Positions 1-6,702 of a DNA stretch of 12,496 nucleotides are shown here, one piece after another (the first letter of the stretch is position 1; each line of letters opens with the position of its first letter). Location: assembly GCA_046297095.1 (NCBI GenBank), contig JBKCNS010000006.1, positions 1-12,496 of the forward strand, given 5' to 3'. The notes beneath the pieces were generated by a model that was given only the letters and a program-made list of their open reading frames with translations, searched no databases and was not told the origin of the DNA. Source of the stretch: JBBATK01 sp046297095 (GTDB lineage Bacteria; Bacteroidota; Ignavibacteria; Kapaibacteriales; NICIL-2). A program made the position numbers and the translations under genes.

Positions 1-333
1 ATAATCGTTTACACCATCGCCGTTGAAGTCTACTGTCTCAACATACTGTCCGCCACCCATTGCTCCCCAACGTTCCCAGGTAAACCTATTAGTCGTGTCT
101 CCACGACCTTGCATATAGATTGTTTGCCCCTCTCCCCAGCTTCTGTTGAGAACCAAGGCACTATTCCCTCCGTTCGCTGTATCAAACTTCTCTAAATAAC
201 TGGCATTCCAAACATTCGGTATCTCATACCACACCTTCAACGACGGAATCTTCGATGTATCCTGTGCGCGGAGCGTGTATGCGCTTATCAGGCAACAAAG
301 CAGTAGCAGAAAATGGTATGGGGTGGGTTTCAT
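1..333 (-). CDS. Secreted protein with FG-GAP-like calcium-binding motif, N-terminal part (runs off left edge)
   Basis: The reading frame is open from an ATG at 333 down to base 1 (111 codons), so the C-terminus lies outside the window. The product begins with a typical Sec signal peptide: a short polar start, a Leu/Cys-rich core at residues 8-18, and probable cleavage after LRA at residue 23, before QDT. The mature part is rich in Trp, Gly and Asn. At residues 102-110 it has DFNGDGVND, a Dx(N/D)xDGxxD calcium loop of the kind seen in FG-GAP/VCBS and dockerin-like repeats. That suggests an extracellular, possibly beta-propeller protein, but the function cannot be named. A T9SS C-terminal domain would be expected by analogy with the large protein further right, but cannot be checked here. 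No Shine-Dalgarno sequence precedes the ATG; the leader is A/T-rich. Confidence 0.75.
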   Translation of the reverse strand, partial: MKPTPYHFLLLLCCLISAYTLRAQDTSKIPSLKVWYEIPNVWNASYLEKFDTANGGNSALVLNRSWGEGQTIYMQGRGDTTNRFTWERWGAMGGGQYVETVDFNGDGVNDY

Positions 334-455
334 GGGGAATAAATTAAACGCGCAGCCGGATAATCGCTTACGGTGTGTGTGTATCAGTAATTATGTGGCC
401 GTTCAACATACTGATTTCGTGTTTGTAGGCAAGGGGGGGCTTTGGTTGAGATTCC

Positions 456-470
456 GGGCGCGCAGCGCCC
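456..470. other. Perfect GC-rich hairpin at the left border of the repeat array
   Basis: GGGCGC (456-461) and GCGCCC (465-470) form a 6-bp perfect stem with the loop GCA. It is not followed by a T-run on either strand, so it is not a classical terminator. It sits where composition switches from A/T-rich to GC-rich and may be the boundary of the repeat region. Confidence 0.5.
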
Positions 471-540
471 TCGGCCCTTCGACTCCGTGGTTCCCGAGCG
501 GAGACGAGGGACTCAGGGACCTCGGGGATCAGACCTCGCT

Positions 541-925
541 TGAGTTGAGCTTCCAAGCGTCCTACCCCGCTTGCTTTCCCTCGGCTCCGCTCGGGACGGC
601 GCTCGATCTTCGCTCGAAGACCTCGCGGGGCGGGGCGTCGTGCAATGACGACGTTCTAGTTTTGAGTTTCCAACCCTCGTCACCCGCTTGCTTCTCGACT
701 TCGCTCGAAGACCTCGCGGGGAGGGCGTATCGCAACGATGACGCTCGAGTTTTTAGCTTCCAAGCGTCTTCACCCGCTTGCTTCTCGACTTCGCTCGAAG
801 ACCTCGCGGGAAGAGACCTCGTCGGTGACTCTGCGCTCGAAGACCTCGCGGGGAGGGCGTCTCTATAGAGAGTCACGCGCAAAGCGCAGCGTGCGCGGGC
901 TCAGCTTCCACCCGTTCTGCCGTGC
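541..925. repeat. Degenerate interspersed repeat array, about 90-117 bp units
   Basis: Two elements alternate. Element 1 is an AGCTTCCA-like start followed by CCCGCTTGCTT; it recurs near 547, 664 and 754, and as a decayed copy near 902. Element 2 centres on CGCTCGAAGACCTCGCGGG and recurs at 608-630, 699-721, 789-810 and 834-853. Copies of element 1 are spaced 117 and 90 bp apart, both multiples of three. The first unit carries extra sequence (about 588-607) and the third contains a partial internal duplication of element 2. Each full element 2 contains CTTCGCTCGAAG, which can fold as a tight hairpin. The function is unknown: it could be an intergenic repeat family, remains of a repetitive surface-protein gene, or a small MITE-like cluster. 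Confidence 0.65.
874..893. other. Hairpin downstream of the dioxygenase gene, possible minus-strand terminator
   Basis: CACGC (874-878) pairs with GCGTG (889-893) around a 10-nt loop; GCGC-AAA-GCGC (877-887) is an alternative inner fold. It lies about 35 bases beyond the stop codon of the minus-strand gene at 926. There is no T-run, so intrinsic termination is only a possibility. Confidence 0.3.
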
Positions 926-2320
926 TTACTCTACTTCGTAGCCGGCGGCGTTCCATGCGTCGAAGCCACCGGTGATGTTGTAGATGTTTGTGAAGCCGTG
1001 TTGTAGCAGTAGGCTGCACGCAATTGTGGAGCGGCTTCCGGCGGCGCACATGACGGCTATGTGGCGGTCTTGGGGAAGTTCGGAGAGATGGTCCCGAAGA
1101 TATCCGGCGTGAATATGATGTGCACCCGGAACATGACCGTCTGCGAACTCGGTGGCTTTGCGCACATCGAGCACATAGATGTTTTCCGCGGAGCGAAGTT
1201 CACGCAGCTGTGCCACCGACATCCAAGGAACATGTGTGAGTGGCTTGTGTGCATCGGTCCACACATCGGTGGAGTCCACATAGCCCACGATGCGGTCCAG
1301 ACCAATGCGCATCAGGCGTCGGCATATTTCATCGAACTGCGATTTGGCACCCAGAATAATTATCTCTTGATTGTAATCCAGCATCCATCCGGCCCAGGTG
1401 CTTAGAGCATTATTGTTCGCAATCCATAAGGAGTTCGGTATTGCTGCATTGGTGCTCAACGATTTATCTCTGGTGTCTACCACCTGCGCGCCATGGTCCA
1501 CGAGCGCACGGAAGCGTGCGGGATCCAGCAGTACGGGTTTGGGTACCGCGCTCACCAGCGGGCGCAGCTCTTTATTCAGCATCTTCATCATAGCGAAATA
1601 TCGCGGCGGCTCGGGCTGACCATCCAATAGTGTTTTCACGAATAATTCTTCGTTGTGAATCAGCAATGCCCAGTTCACCAGTTTCTCGTACCCAACCGTT
1701 GTATGCGGAACATCTCCAAGAGACTTTCCGCAGGCCGATCCGGCGCCGTGCGCGGGATGTATTTGAATGTGATCGGGTAGTGTGCGAAATCGTTGTAGCG
1801 AAGCAAACATTTGGCGAGCGCCATCTACCATTGTTCCCGAATACCCTGCGGCGCGCTCCAGCAAATCCGGGCGGCCCACATCCCCCACAAACACAAAATC
1901 ACCGCTGAAAAACATCACCGGTACTGACGATGCAGGAGTGTCGGTTACCAGAAAACAAATATGCTCCGGTGTGTGCCCCGGAGTGTGCCATACGTCGAAA
2001 CGAATATTGCCCACCATAAAGCTGTGTCCGTCGCGCAAGCCGTTGTGCTCGAAGGCATATGCCCATTCGGCGCCGCCTTCGTCACTTAGAAACATCTCTG
2101 CACCTGTGAGCTCGGCCAGCTCGCGGGAACCGCAGAGGAAGTCTGCGTGAATATGTGTTTCCAACACATGAGTAATGCGAAGATTCTCCTGGCGGGCAAT
2201 CTCGATGTAAGTATCGACGTCGCGCTTGGCGTCGATCACTGCCACAGTTCCGGATTTCTGACAGCCCACCATATAGCTGGCGTGAGCAAGGCCTTTCTCG
2301 TATATCTGGCGGAAGAACAT
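926..2320 (-). CDS. CstB-like persulfide dioxygenase-sulfurtransferase (MBL fold plus two rhodanese-like domains)
   Basis: 464 residues from the ATG at 2320. This start is chosen because MFFRQIYEKGL is the usual N-terminus of the family; a longer frame to 2476 would overlap the divergent gene. Residues 1-250 are a metallo-beta-lactamase fold of the ETHE1/persulfide dioxygenase type: HIHAD (56-60), HTPGH (112-116), SGD (139-141) and HPAH (188-191). By comparison with ETHE1 the iron ligands should be H56, H116 and D141. Residues 262-355 are a rhodanese-like domain without the active cysteine. Residues 366-464 are an active-type rhodanese domain with C425 in CAAGSRS. C20 and C197 (in GSACGKS) sit where I recall extra cysteines in staphylococcal CstB. 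The expected role is cytoplasmic oxidation of glutathione or low-molecular-weight persulfide to sulfite, and sulfane-sulfur transfer giving thiosulfate, in sulfide detoxification. The gene stands alone, divergent from the acyltransferase gene. The family is clear; the CstB-like chemistry is inference. Confidence 0.92.
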   Translation of the reverse strand: MFFRQIYEKGLAHASYMVGCQKSGTVAVIDAKRDVDTYIEIARQENLRITHVLETHIHADFLCGSRELAELTGAEMFLSDEGGAEWAYAFEHNGLRDGHSFMVGNIRFDVWHTPGHTPEHICFLVTDTPASSVPVMFFSGDFVFVGDVGRPDLLERAAGYSGTMVDGARQMFASLQRFRTLPDHIQIHPAHGAGSACGKSLGDVPHTTVGYEKLVNWALLIHNEELFVKTLLDGQPEPPRYFAMMKMLNKELRPLVSAVPKPVLLDPARFRALVDHGAQVVDTRDKSLSTNAAIPNSLWIANNNALSTWAGWMLDYNQEIIILGAKSQFDEICRRLMRIGLDRIVGYVDSTDVWTDAHKPLTHVPWMSVAQLRELRSAENIYVLDVRKATEFADGHVPGAHHIHAGYLRDHLSELPQDRHIAVMCAAGSRSTIACSLLLQHGFTNIYNITGGFDAWNAAGYEVE

Positions 2321-2469
2321 AGTAGGTATCTCGTAGTGGTTCGTTGATAGGGTGCGCACAAAAATGCACCAAGGAACCGAATAGGACGATTGCATCCGAT
2401 AATTAGTGAATGGAAGTGCGCCCGACCGCGCCCCTGCGTTGTAGTTTTGCACAAACACGTTTTGTAGCC
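2321..2469. promoter_or_regulatory. Divergent promoter region of the dioxygenase and acyltransferase genes
   Basis: The 149 bp between the two divergent starts must hold both promoters. On the plus strand TAGTTTTG (2442-2449) fits the Bacteroidota -7 consensus TAnnTTTG and would give a very short leader, but no TTG is found at the expected -33 spacing. An inverted repeat GGTGC (2351-2355) / GCACC (2366-2370) lies about 30 bases upstream of the dioxygenase start and could be an operator or leader hairpin. Neither start has a convincing Shine-Dalgarno sequence. Confidence 0.4.
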
Positions 2470-3444
2470 ATGGCAATTACCGTACATCAATACACCGAAG
2501 AACATCGCTCGGAATGGGAAGCTTTTGTGGCACGTTGCAGCAACGCAACCATGTTTCACCAACAGGCGTTTTTAGACTATCATCCGCAAGGGCGATTTGT
2601 GTTTGAGCATCTGATGTTCAGAGAAGACGGACGTTTGGTGGCCGTGCTCCCCGGTGGATTTTTTCATGGCCGTGAGCACGCATACTGGTCTCCGGTTGGC
2701 GCCAGCTACGGCGGCTTTTGTGCTCCCGACGCAGACTTTGCCTTAGCACTCCGAGTAGTGGATGCCTTCCTGGAAACCGCTCGTAGCAAGGGCTGGAAGG
2801 ATGTGTACATAATTCCGCCGCCCATTATTTACAGCAAGCCGATGGCGCAGCACTTCGAGTATGCTATGCTGTACCGCAAGTGCGACTTCGAACTGCATTA
2901 TATCTCTCATGCCGTGCAGCTGAATGCGGCAGACAATTATCTTGGTGTGTTCGACAAGACTGCTCGCAAAACAATTCACAAGATTCATCGAGAGAAGCGA
3001 ATTCGTATTGAAGACAGCAACGACTACGAAACATTTCATAGAATTCTTGTAGCCAACAAGGCCAAACACGACGCCAAGCCCACACACTCACTGCAGGAAC
3101 TGCTACGCCTTCGCGAGCTGATGCCGGATCGCCTGCGATTGATGATGGTGTACGAAGATCAAACACCCATTGCGGGATCGCTGCTGTTTTTTGCCAATGC
3201 TCAAGTGGTGTTGTGTTTCTACAACATGCTGTTGTATGAATACGAACACCTGAAGCCCGTGTATTTGATCATGGACGAAACGGTTCGCCGAGCTAAGGAA
3301 GAAGGCTACGACTGGGTGGACATTGGGGTGTCTCAGGACACAAAGAGCGACAATCCCATGACACCTTCTCTCGGGCTCATCGAATTCAAAGAGCGCTTCT
3401 ACTCCCGCGGCATTTTGCGCAGCACCTATCATTTCGGTTTGTAA
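2470..3444 (+). CDS. FemAB/GNAT-fold acyltransferase
   Basis: 324 residues. The ATG at 2470 (MAITVHQYTEE) is preferred over an in-frame ATG at 2410, which adds 20 residues of atypical sequence. The protein looks like a double-GNAT FemAB-type transferase. The N-terminal half (about 1-150) has an aromatic core including YWSPVGASYGG (72-82). The second half carries the usual landmarks: TARKTIHKIHREKRIRI (164-180), resembling the basic helix and strand of Acetyltransf_6/FemAB members; a helix at 185-218; IAGSLLFF (234-241); and LGLIEFKERF (301-310), like the C-terminal (S/G)LxxFKxxF signature. Family members transfer aminoacyl or acyl groups onto peptidoglycan precursors, polysaccharides or lipids. 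The exact substrate cannot be read from sequence. The downstream sugar nucleotidyltransferase suggests envelope or glycoconjugate synthesis (inference). Confidence 0.8.
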   Translation: MAITVHQYTEEHRSEWEAFVARCSNATMFHQQAFLDYHPQGRFVFEHLMFREDGRLVAVLPGGFFHGREHAYWSPVGASYGGFCAPDADFALALRVVDAFLETARSKGWKDVYIIPPPIIYSKPMAQHFEYAMLYRKCDFELHYISHAVQLNAADNYLGVFDKTARKTIHKIHREKRIRIEDSNDYETFHRILVANKAKHDAKPTHSLQELLRLRELMPDRLRLMMVYEDQTPIAGSLLFFANAQVVLCFYNMLLYEYEHLKPVYLIMDETVRRAKEEGYDWVDIGVSQDTKSDNPMTPSLGLIEFKERFYSRGILRSTYHFGL

Positions 3445-3445
3445 A

Positions 3446-3458
3446 CACCCGGCGGGTG
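3446..3458 (+). other. Small hairpin just after the acyltransferase stop codon
   Basis: CACCC-GGC-GGGTG forms a perfect 5-bp stem immediately after the TAA at 3442-3444. No T-run follows, so it may be a weak or factor-dependent end, or an mRNA 3' stabiliser; readthrough into the next gene remains possible. Confidence 0.3.
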
Positions 3459-3493
3459 CAGCGCCCGTAGGCAAGAATACATGCGGCGTTTCG

Positions 3494-3501
3494 TAAGTTT
3501 G
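3494..3501 (+). promoter_or_regulatory. Candidate -7 element upstream of the nucleotidyltransferase gene
   Basis: TAAGTTTG matches the Bacteroidota TAnnTTTG -7 consensus and lies about 60 bases before the next start. A convincing -33 TTG is absent. In the resulting leader CTCCC (3515-3519) and GGGAG (3526-3530) form a 5-bp hairpin with the loop GATACA. If real, this gives the nucleotidyltransferase and possibly metK their own transcript. Confidence 0.3.
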
Positions 3502-3561
3502 CACCGCTATTCACCTCCCGATACAGGGAGAACCTGAACGCACTACTAACCCAGAACTTGC

Positions 3562-4542
3562 ATGAGAGCAATCATTCCGGTTGCGGGATACGGAACACGC
3601 TTACGTCCTCATACATACTCTCTTCCCAAAGTGTTGCTGAACGTAGCGGGCAAGCCGATTCTAGGGCATATCCTCGATTCGCTTCTCGCTGAAAATATCA
3701 CCGATGCCACGATTGTGATTGGCTACATGGGTGATATGATTCGTCAATTCGTGGAGCAGAATTATTCGTTGAATGTTGAGTTTGTTCAGCAGGATCAGCC
3801 CTTGGGCCTGGGGCACTCGATATGGTGCGCGCGCGATACTTTCGATACCGAGCCCGTGTTTATCATTTTGGGCGATACCATTTTTGATGTTAACCTGGCG
3901 CCGGTGCTTGCGTCCGAGAATAGCATGCTGGGTGTGAAGTACGTGGAAGATCCTCGGCGCTTCGGCGTGGTGGAAAGCTCGGATGGCGTGGTGACGCGCC
4001 TTATCGAGAAGCCGGAGAATCCTACCTCGCACATGGCCATCGTGGGCTTGTATCATATTCGCAATAGTTCGCTGCTGAAGAGCACGTTGAACGAGCTGGT
4101 AACAAATGATATTCGCACCCGCGGTGAATATCAGCTAACCGATGCATTGCAAATGATGATCGATCGCGGCGAAACGTTTGGAACATTTCCTGTGGAAGGC
4201 TGGTACGATTGCGGCAAGCCGGAAACAATGCTCGAAACCAATCGGCATCTGCTGGGTAAGCAGTCTGCCATACCATCTGTGGATGGCTCGGTGATTATTC
4301 CGCCGGTGTTCATAGGGCGCTCGGCAGTGGTGGAGCGCAGTGTTATCGGTCCGTACGCTACCGTTGCCGAAGGCGCAACGGTAAAAGATGCTCATATTCG
4401 CAACAGTATTGTGAGCAACGGCGCTACGGTAACGGGCACACTCATGGAGGATTCTATCGTGGGGAACAATGCCGTGGTGCGCGGACGCTTCAAGCGATTG
4501 AACGTTGGCGACAGCAGCGAGATCAACGACGGCGAGGCCTAA
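3562..4542 (+). CDS. Sugar-phosphate nucleotidyltransferase with left-handed beta-helix tail
   Basis: 326 residues. The N-terminal catalytic domain (1-230) has the hallmarks of glucose-1-phosphate/mannose-1-phosphate nucleotidyltransferases: AGYGTRLRPHT (8-18) for nucleotide binding, LPKVLLNVAGKP (21-32) with catalytic-type K23, QPLGLGHSIW (79-88), LGD (103-105) with metal-type D105, IEKP (148-151), GEYQLTDAL (188-196), and WYDCGKPE (214-221). Residues 240-310 are imperfect hexapeptide repeats (VIIPPVFIGRSAVV, ATVAEGATV, NAVV), predicted to form a short left-handed beta helix; this resembles the RmlA-long/GlmU-like group and archaeal dual-function enzymes. The expected reaction is NTP + sugar-1-phosphate to NDP-sugar + pyrophosphate. 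Which base and sugar cannot be decided from sequence; an acetyltransferase role for the helix is possible but unsupported. It sits 117 bp after the acyltransferase gene and 59 bp before metK. Confidence 0.88.
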   Translation: MRAIIPVAGYGTRLRPHTYSLPKVLLNVAGKPILGHILDSLLAENITDATIVIGYMGDMIRQFVEQNYSLNVEFVQQDQPLGLGHSIWCARDTFDTEPVFIILGDTIFDVNLAPVLASENSMLGVKYVEDPRRFGVVESSDGVVTRLIEKPENPTSHMAIVGLYHIRNSSLLKSTLNELVTNDIRTRGEYQLTDALQMMIDRGETFGTFPVEGWYDCGKPETMLETNRHLLGKQSAIPSVDGSVIIPPVFIGRSAVVERSVIGPYATVAEGATVKDAHIRNSIVSNGATVTGTLMEDSIVGNNAVVRGRFKRLNVGDSSEINDGEA

Positions 4543-4554
4543 CACACGGGTGTT
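4541..4554 (+). other. Hairpin overlapping the nucleotidyltransferase stop codon
   Basis: AACAC (4541-4545), loop ACGG, GTGTT (4550-4554): a perfect 5-bp stem that includes the last two bases of the stop codon. It is followed by GTATATCTG rather than a T-run. It may be a weak attenuation or processing site between the nucleotidyltransferase and metK. TATATCTG (4555-4562) differs by one base from TAnnTTTG and could be part of a metK promoter. Confidence 0.25.
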
Positions 4555-4601
4555 GTATATCTGAATAAACAAACTACATTCCAACTCTTACTTTTTTTTC
4601 C

Positions 4602-5744
4602 ATGGCTAATTACTTCTTTACGTCCGAGTCGGTTTCTGAAGGACATCCGGACAAGGTGTGTGATCAAGTATCGGATGCGGTACTTGATGCTGTTTTGAAA
4701 GACGATCCCACGGGTCGTGTGGCGTGCGAGTGTTTTGCCAGCACGGGTATGATCGTGGTGGGCGGAGAGATCACAACCTCTACGTATATCGATTTACCCG
4801 AGGTGGTTCGCGGTGTGATTCGCGACATCGGCTACACAAAAGCAGAATATCGTTTCGACGCTGATTCATGTGCCGTGATCAATGTGATCAACCGTCAGTC
4901 TGCAGATATAGCCATGGGAGTGGATACCGGTGGCGCCGGAGACCAAGGTATGATGTTTGGTTATGCGGTGAATGAAACCAAAGAGCTCATGCCTGCCGCT
5001 ATCAGCTTTGCACATGATATCGTAAAGCGCCTTGCCACTATCCGTAAAAAGCAACCCAAGCTGATGCCGTATTTGCGTCCGGATGCAAAGAGCCAGGTAA
5101 CACTTGAGTACAACGACAACAAAGAAATCGTTCGCGTGGATGCCGTGGTGGTATCAACCCAACACGATCCCGGCGTGAAGCAAAAAGCTTTGCGCGATGA
5201 TGTAATTGAGCATGTTATTTCTAAGTGCATTCCCAAGCACCTGCTGGATAAGAAAACAAAGATCCACGTGAACCCTACAGGACGCTTTATCATTGGCGGA
5301 CCTCATGGCGACACAGGTCTCACCGGCCGGAAGATCATCGTGGACACCTACGGCGGCAAGGCGCCTCACGGCGGCGGTGCCTTTAGCGGCAAGGACCCGA
5401 CAAAGGTGGATCGTTCGGCAGCATATGCAGCGCGCCACGTTGCCAAGAACATCGTAGCTGCCGGCATTGCTAAAGAGTGTACTATTCAGGTGAGCTACGC
5501 TATCGGTGTGGCACAGCCCACATCGTTGATGGTGGATCTGCACGGATCTGCCGGTGTTCCGGGGCACTTGGTGTCGGACTTCGTATTGAAGAATATCGAC
5601 ATGACACCTCGCGGTATCATGGAGCGCTTGAAACTGCGCCAGCCGATTTATCGCGCGAGCGCTGCCTATGGTCACTTTGGTCGCCCCGAGTTCCCGTGGG
5701 AACAAACAGACTTAGTGCCCATGCTGAAAAAGCACTTCGGATAA
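4602..5744 (+). CDS. metK: S-adenosylmethionine synthetase (methionine adenosyltransferase)
   Basis: 380 residues, the normal length for bacterial MetK. The enzyme makes S-adenosylmethionine from methionine and ATP, releasing phosphate and pyrophosphate; it is a cytosolic tetramer in known cases. Signatures are complete: SESVSEGHPDKVCDQVSDAV (8-27) with H15, D17 and K18; GAGDQG (111-116) of the ATP-binding motif; and GGGAFSGKDPTKVDRS (257-272), the glycine-rich P-loop-like signature. The C-terminal domain is intact through FGRPEFPWE (359-367). The start is fixed by MANYFFTSESVSEGHP. The 59-bp upstream gap has a run of eight T's just before CCATGG and no Shine-Dalgarno sequence; I see no SAM-riboswitch-like structure and the gap is too short for one. 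The gene ends at a strong intrinsic terminator. Confidence 0.98.
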   Translation: MANYFFTSESVSEGHPDKVCDQVSDAVLDAVLKDDPTGRVACECFASTGMIVVGGEITTSTYIDLPEVVRGVIRDIGYTKAEYRFDADSCAVINVINRQSADIAMGVDTGGAGDQGMMFGYAVNETKELMPAAISFAHDIVKRLATIRKKQPKLMPYLRPDAKSQVTLEYNDNKEIVRVDAVVVSTQHDPGVKQKALRDDVIEHVISKCIPKHLLDKKTKIHVNPTGRFIIGGPHGDTGLTGRKIIVDTYGGKAPHGGGAFSGKDPTKVDRSAAYAARHVAKNIVAAGIAKECTIQVSYAIGVAQPTSLMVDLHGSAGVPGHLVSDFVLKNIDMTPRGIMERLKLRQPIYRASAAYGHFGRPEFPWEQTDLVPMLKKHFG

Positions 5745-5791
5745 TTGAAAGATAGAGTGCTTCCCTAACAGGAAGAGCATTGGTAATACTC

Positions 5792-5827
5792 AAAGCATGA
5801 CGCAAGAAATTTCGTCATGCTTTTTTT
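5792..5827 (+). terminator. Rho-independent terminator of metK
   Basis: AAAGCATGACG (5792-5802) pairs perfectly with CGTCATGCTTT (5813-5823) around a 10-nt loop, and a run of seven T's spans 5821-5827. The 11-bp stem lies 48 bases after the metK stop. Its T-tract overlaps the stop codon of the convergent gene at 5826-5828. On the minus strand the stem is followed by TTTGAG, so weaker termination in that direction is also possible. Confidence 0.9.
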
Positions 5828-6506
5828 ATGCGTGATGGTGACGTGCGTTGTGCTCACCACTAAGAATATGGGTAGGTGCGGGATACAAAATGTAATACAC
5901 TATAGCGCTCAGCAGTGCCGAGAAGAAACACCACACCGACACTATGTAATCATTGTACAGCACATAGGTAATGCCATAAGCAATGGCGGTAGTGATTCCA
6001 AATAATGACGCACGCCGCAGCGAGGAAACGAAGTGCGGAATAATTGTGGACACCATGTAGAATATTCCTACGGTAGTGGCGAACTCCATTGGATATCCGT
6101 GAACATAGCGTATGTGATAGCCGTCGATCATAGCAGTACCGGGAAAGCTCAACTGACACACCAGAAAATACAGCGAGGTAAGAACACCCACCGCAAGAGT
6201 CCATTGCAGCACCTTGCGCCGTTCTGCCTGCGGCTCCATGAGCATGATGGATAGCGGCACCACTGTTGGCCACAGCGTGTGAGCGCAGAAAGAAAACACT
6301 GCCGCACACACAGGCACTATCCATCCGTACGAGGAATCCTGCAGGCCCAACCACACAAAGCCCTCGGAAAATTGCTGCACACCAAAGAGCAATGGTATAG
6401 CAGCAAACAGTCTGCGATTCCCGGTGCGCACTTTACGCAACGACGCCACACCAATGGCGCTAAGCAACATTCCGGAACCAAAACTTGCTGTAGCAGAGAA
6501 GCACAT
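5826..6506 (-). CDS. DUF6629-like multi-pass membrane protein
   Basis: 226 residues. The N-terminus MCFSATASF is, from memory, a hallmark of the DUF6629 family, as is the conserved FGVQQFSEGFVW (41-52) with QQ and EG inside a membrane segment. About seven hydrophobic segments can be placed: 7-24, 33-55, 64-90, 100-120, 141-160, 166-185 and 188-208. H76, H131, H136 and H158 lie in or near segment ends and a His cluster (223-225) sits near the C-terminus, so metal or haem binding is conceivable but unproven. No function is known to me for the family. Unlike its neighbours it has a strong Shine-Dalgarno sequence. It is convergent with metK and divergent from the asparaginase gene, so it is probably a single-gene unit. 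Confidence 0.8.
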   Translation of the reverse strand: MCFSATASFGSGMLLSAIGVASLRKVRTGNRRLFAAIPLLFGVQQFSEGFVWLGLQDSSYGWIVPVCAAVFSFCAHTLWPTVVPLSIMLMEPQAERRKVLQWTLAVGVLTSLYFLVCQLSFPGTAMIDGYHIRYVHGYPMEFATTVGIFYMVSTIIPHFVSSLRRASLFGITTAIAYGITYVLYNDYIVSVWCFFSALLSAIVYYILYPAPTHILSGEHNARHHHA

Positions 6507-6510
6507 AGGG

Positions 6511-6516
6511 ACCTCC
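6511..6516 (-). promoter_or_regulatory. Strong Shine-Dalgarno of the DUF6629-like gene
   Basis: GGAGGT on the minus strand lies four bases before the ATG at 6506 (GGAGGTCCCTATG) and fixes that start. It stands out because most other starts in the window have no recognisable Shine-Dalgarno sequence. Confidence 0.75.
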
Positions 6517-6598
6517 GGGAATAATGAGGGTTGGCGGGAACAATCTTTGTACTCGTGGCAGCAAAGTATGAAAATGAAAAGACCAAGGAAAGGATTTC

Positions 6599-6623
6599 GC
6601 TCATGCGGCTTCTTCGCATGAGC
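6599..6623. promoter_or_regulatory. 25-bp hyphenated palindrome in a divergent intergenic region
   Basis: GCTCATGCG (6599-6607) and CGCATGAGC (6615-6623) are perfect 9-bp inverted repeats around the 7-nt spacer GCTTCTT. The element lies about 93 bp before the minus-strand gene start and 80 bp before the plus-strand asparaginase start. No T-run follows on the plus strand; on the minus strand it is followed by GAAATCCTTTCC. It could be a regulator operator shared by both promoters, or a hairpin in one of the leaders. A second, looser pair, CGGTAAT (6642-6648) / ATTACCG (6689-6695), brackets the asparaginase leader. Confidence 0.5.
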
Positions 6624-6702
6624 TCTGCTATCCGGCGTTTGCGGTAATTGCAGTAGTTTATGAGCGTAGGTCGTGAATTGATCACACTATTACCGTAACC
6701 GT

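Larger units (their letters stand above)
334..925. other. 592-bp gene-poor spacer: A/T-rich leader, then GC-rich repeats
   Basis: About 592 bases separate the start of the left secreted-protein gene from the stop codon of the dioxygenase gene. Bases 334-430 are relatively A/T-rich and should hold the promoter of the left gene; a (GT)5 run lies at 373-382 and no clear promoter can be picked. From about 440 the sequence becomes GC-rich and repetitive. Open frames cross it on both strands, but they look like a product of repeat composition: they lack ribosome sites and recognisable domains, and one runs through the signal-peptide region of the left gene. Confidence 0.6.

Noticed and set aside
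608..853. CRISPR array
   Set aside because: Repeats are imperfect, unequally spaced and the intervening sequence is itself repetitive.
275..868. 197-codon open frame on the plus strand across the repeat array
   Set aside because: It overlaps the signal-peptide start of the left minus-strand gene, has no ribosome site or domain, and is explained by stop-poor GC-rich repeats.
562..882. 106-codon open frame on the minus strand in the array
   Set aside because: Its internal repeat mirrors the DNA repeat and no start signal or known family is visible; kept only as part of the repeat finding.
2410..2469. Earlier ATG for the acyltransferase and longer dioxygenase start (to 2476)
   Set aside because: Both extensions add residues unlike their families and would make the divergent genes overlap, leaving no promoter space.
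4543..4601. Possible SAM riboswitch before metK
   Set aside because: The gap is only 59 bp with no multi-stem structure; it contains a T-run and a short hairpin only.
5154..5705. 183-codon frame antisense to metK
   Set aside because: It lies wholly within a highly conserved gene and its sequence resembles no protein family; an antisense shadow.
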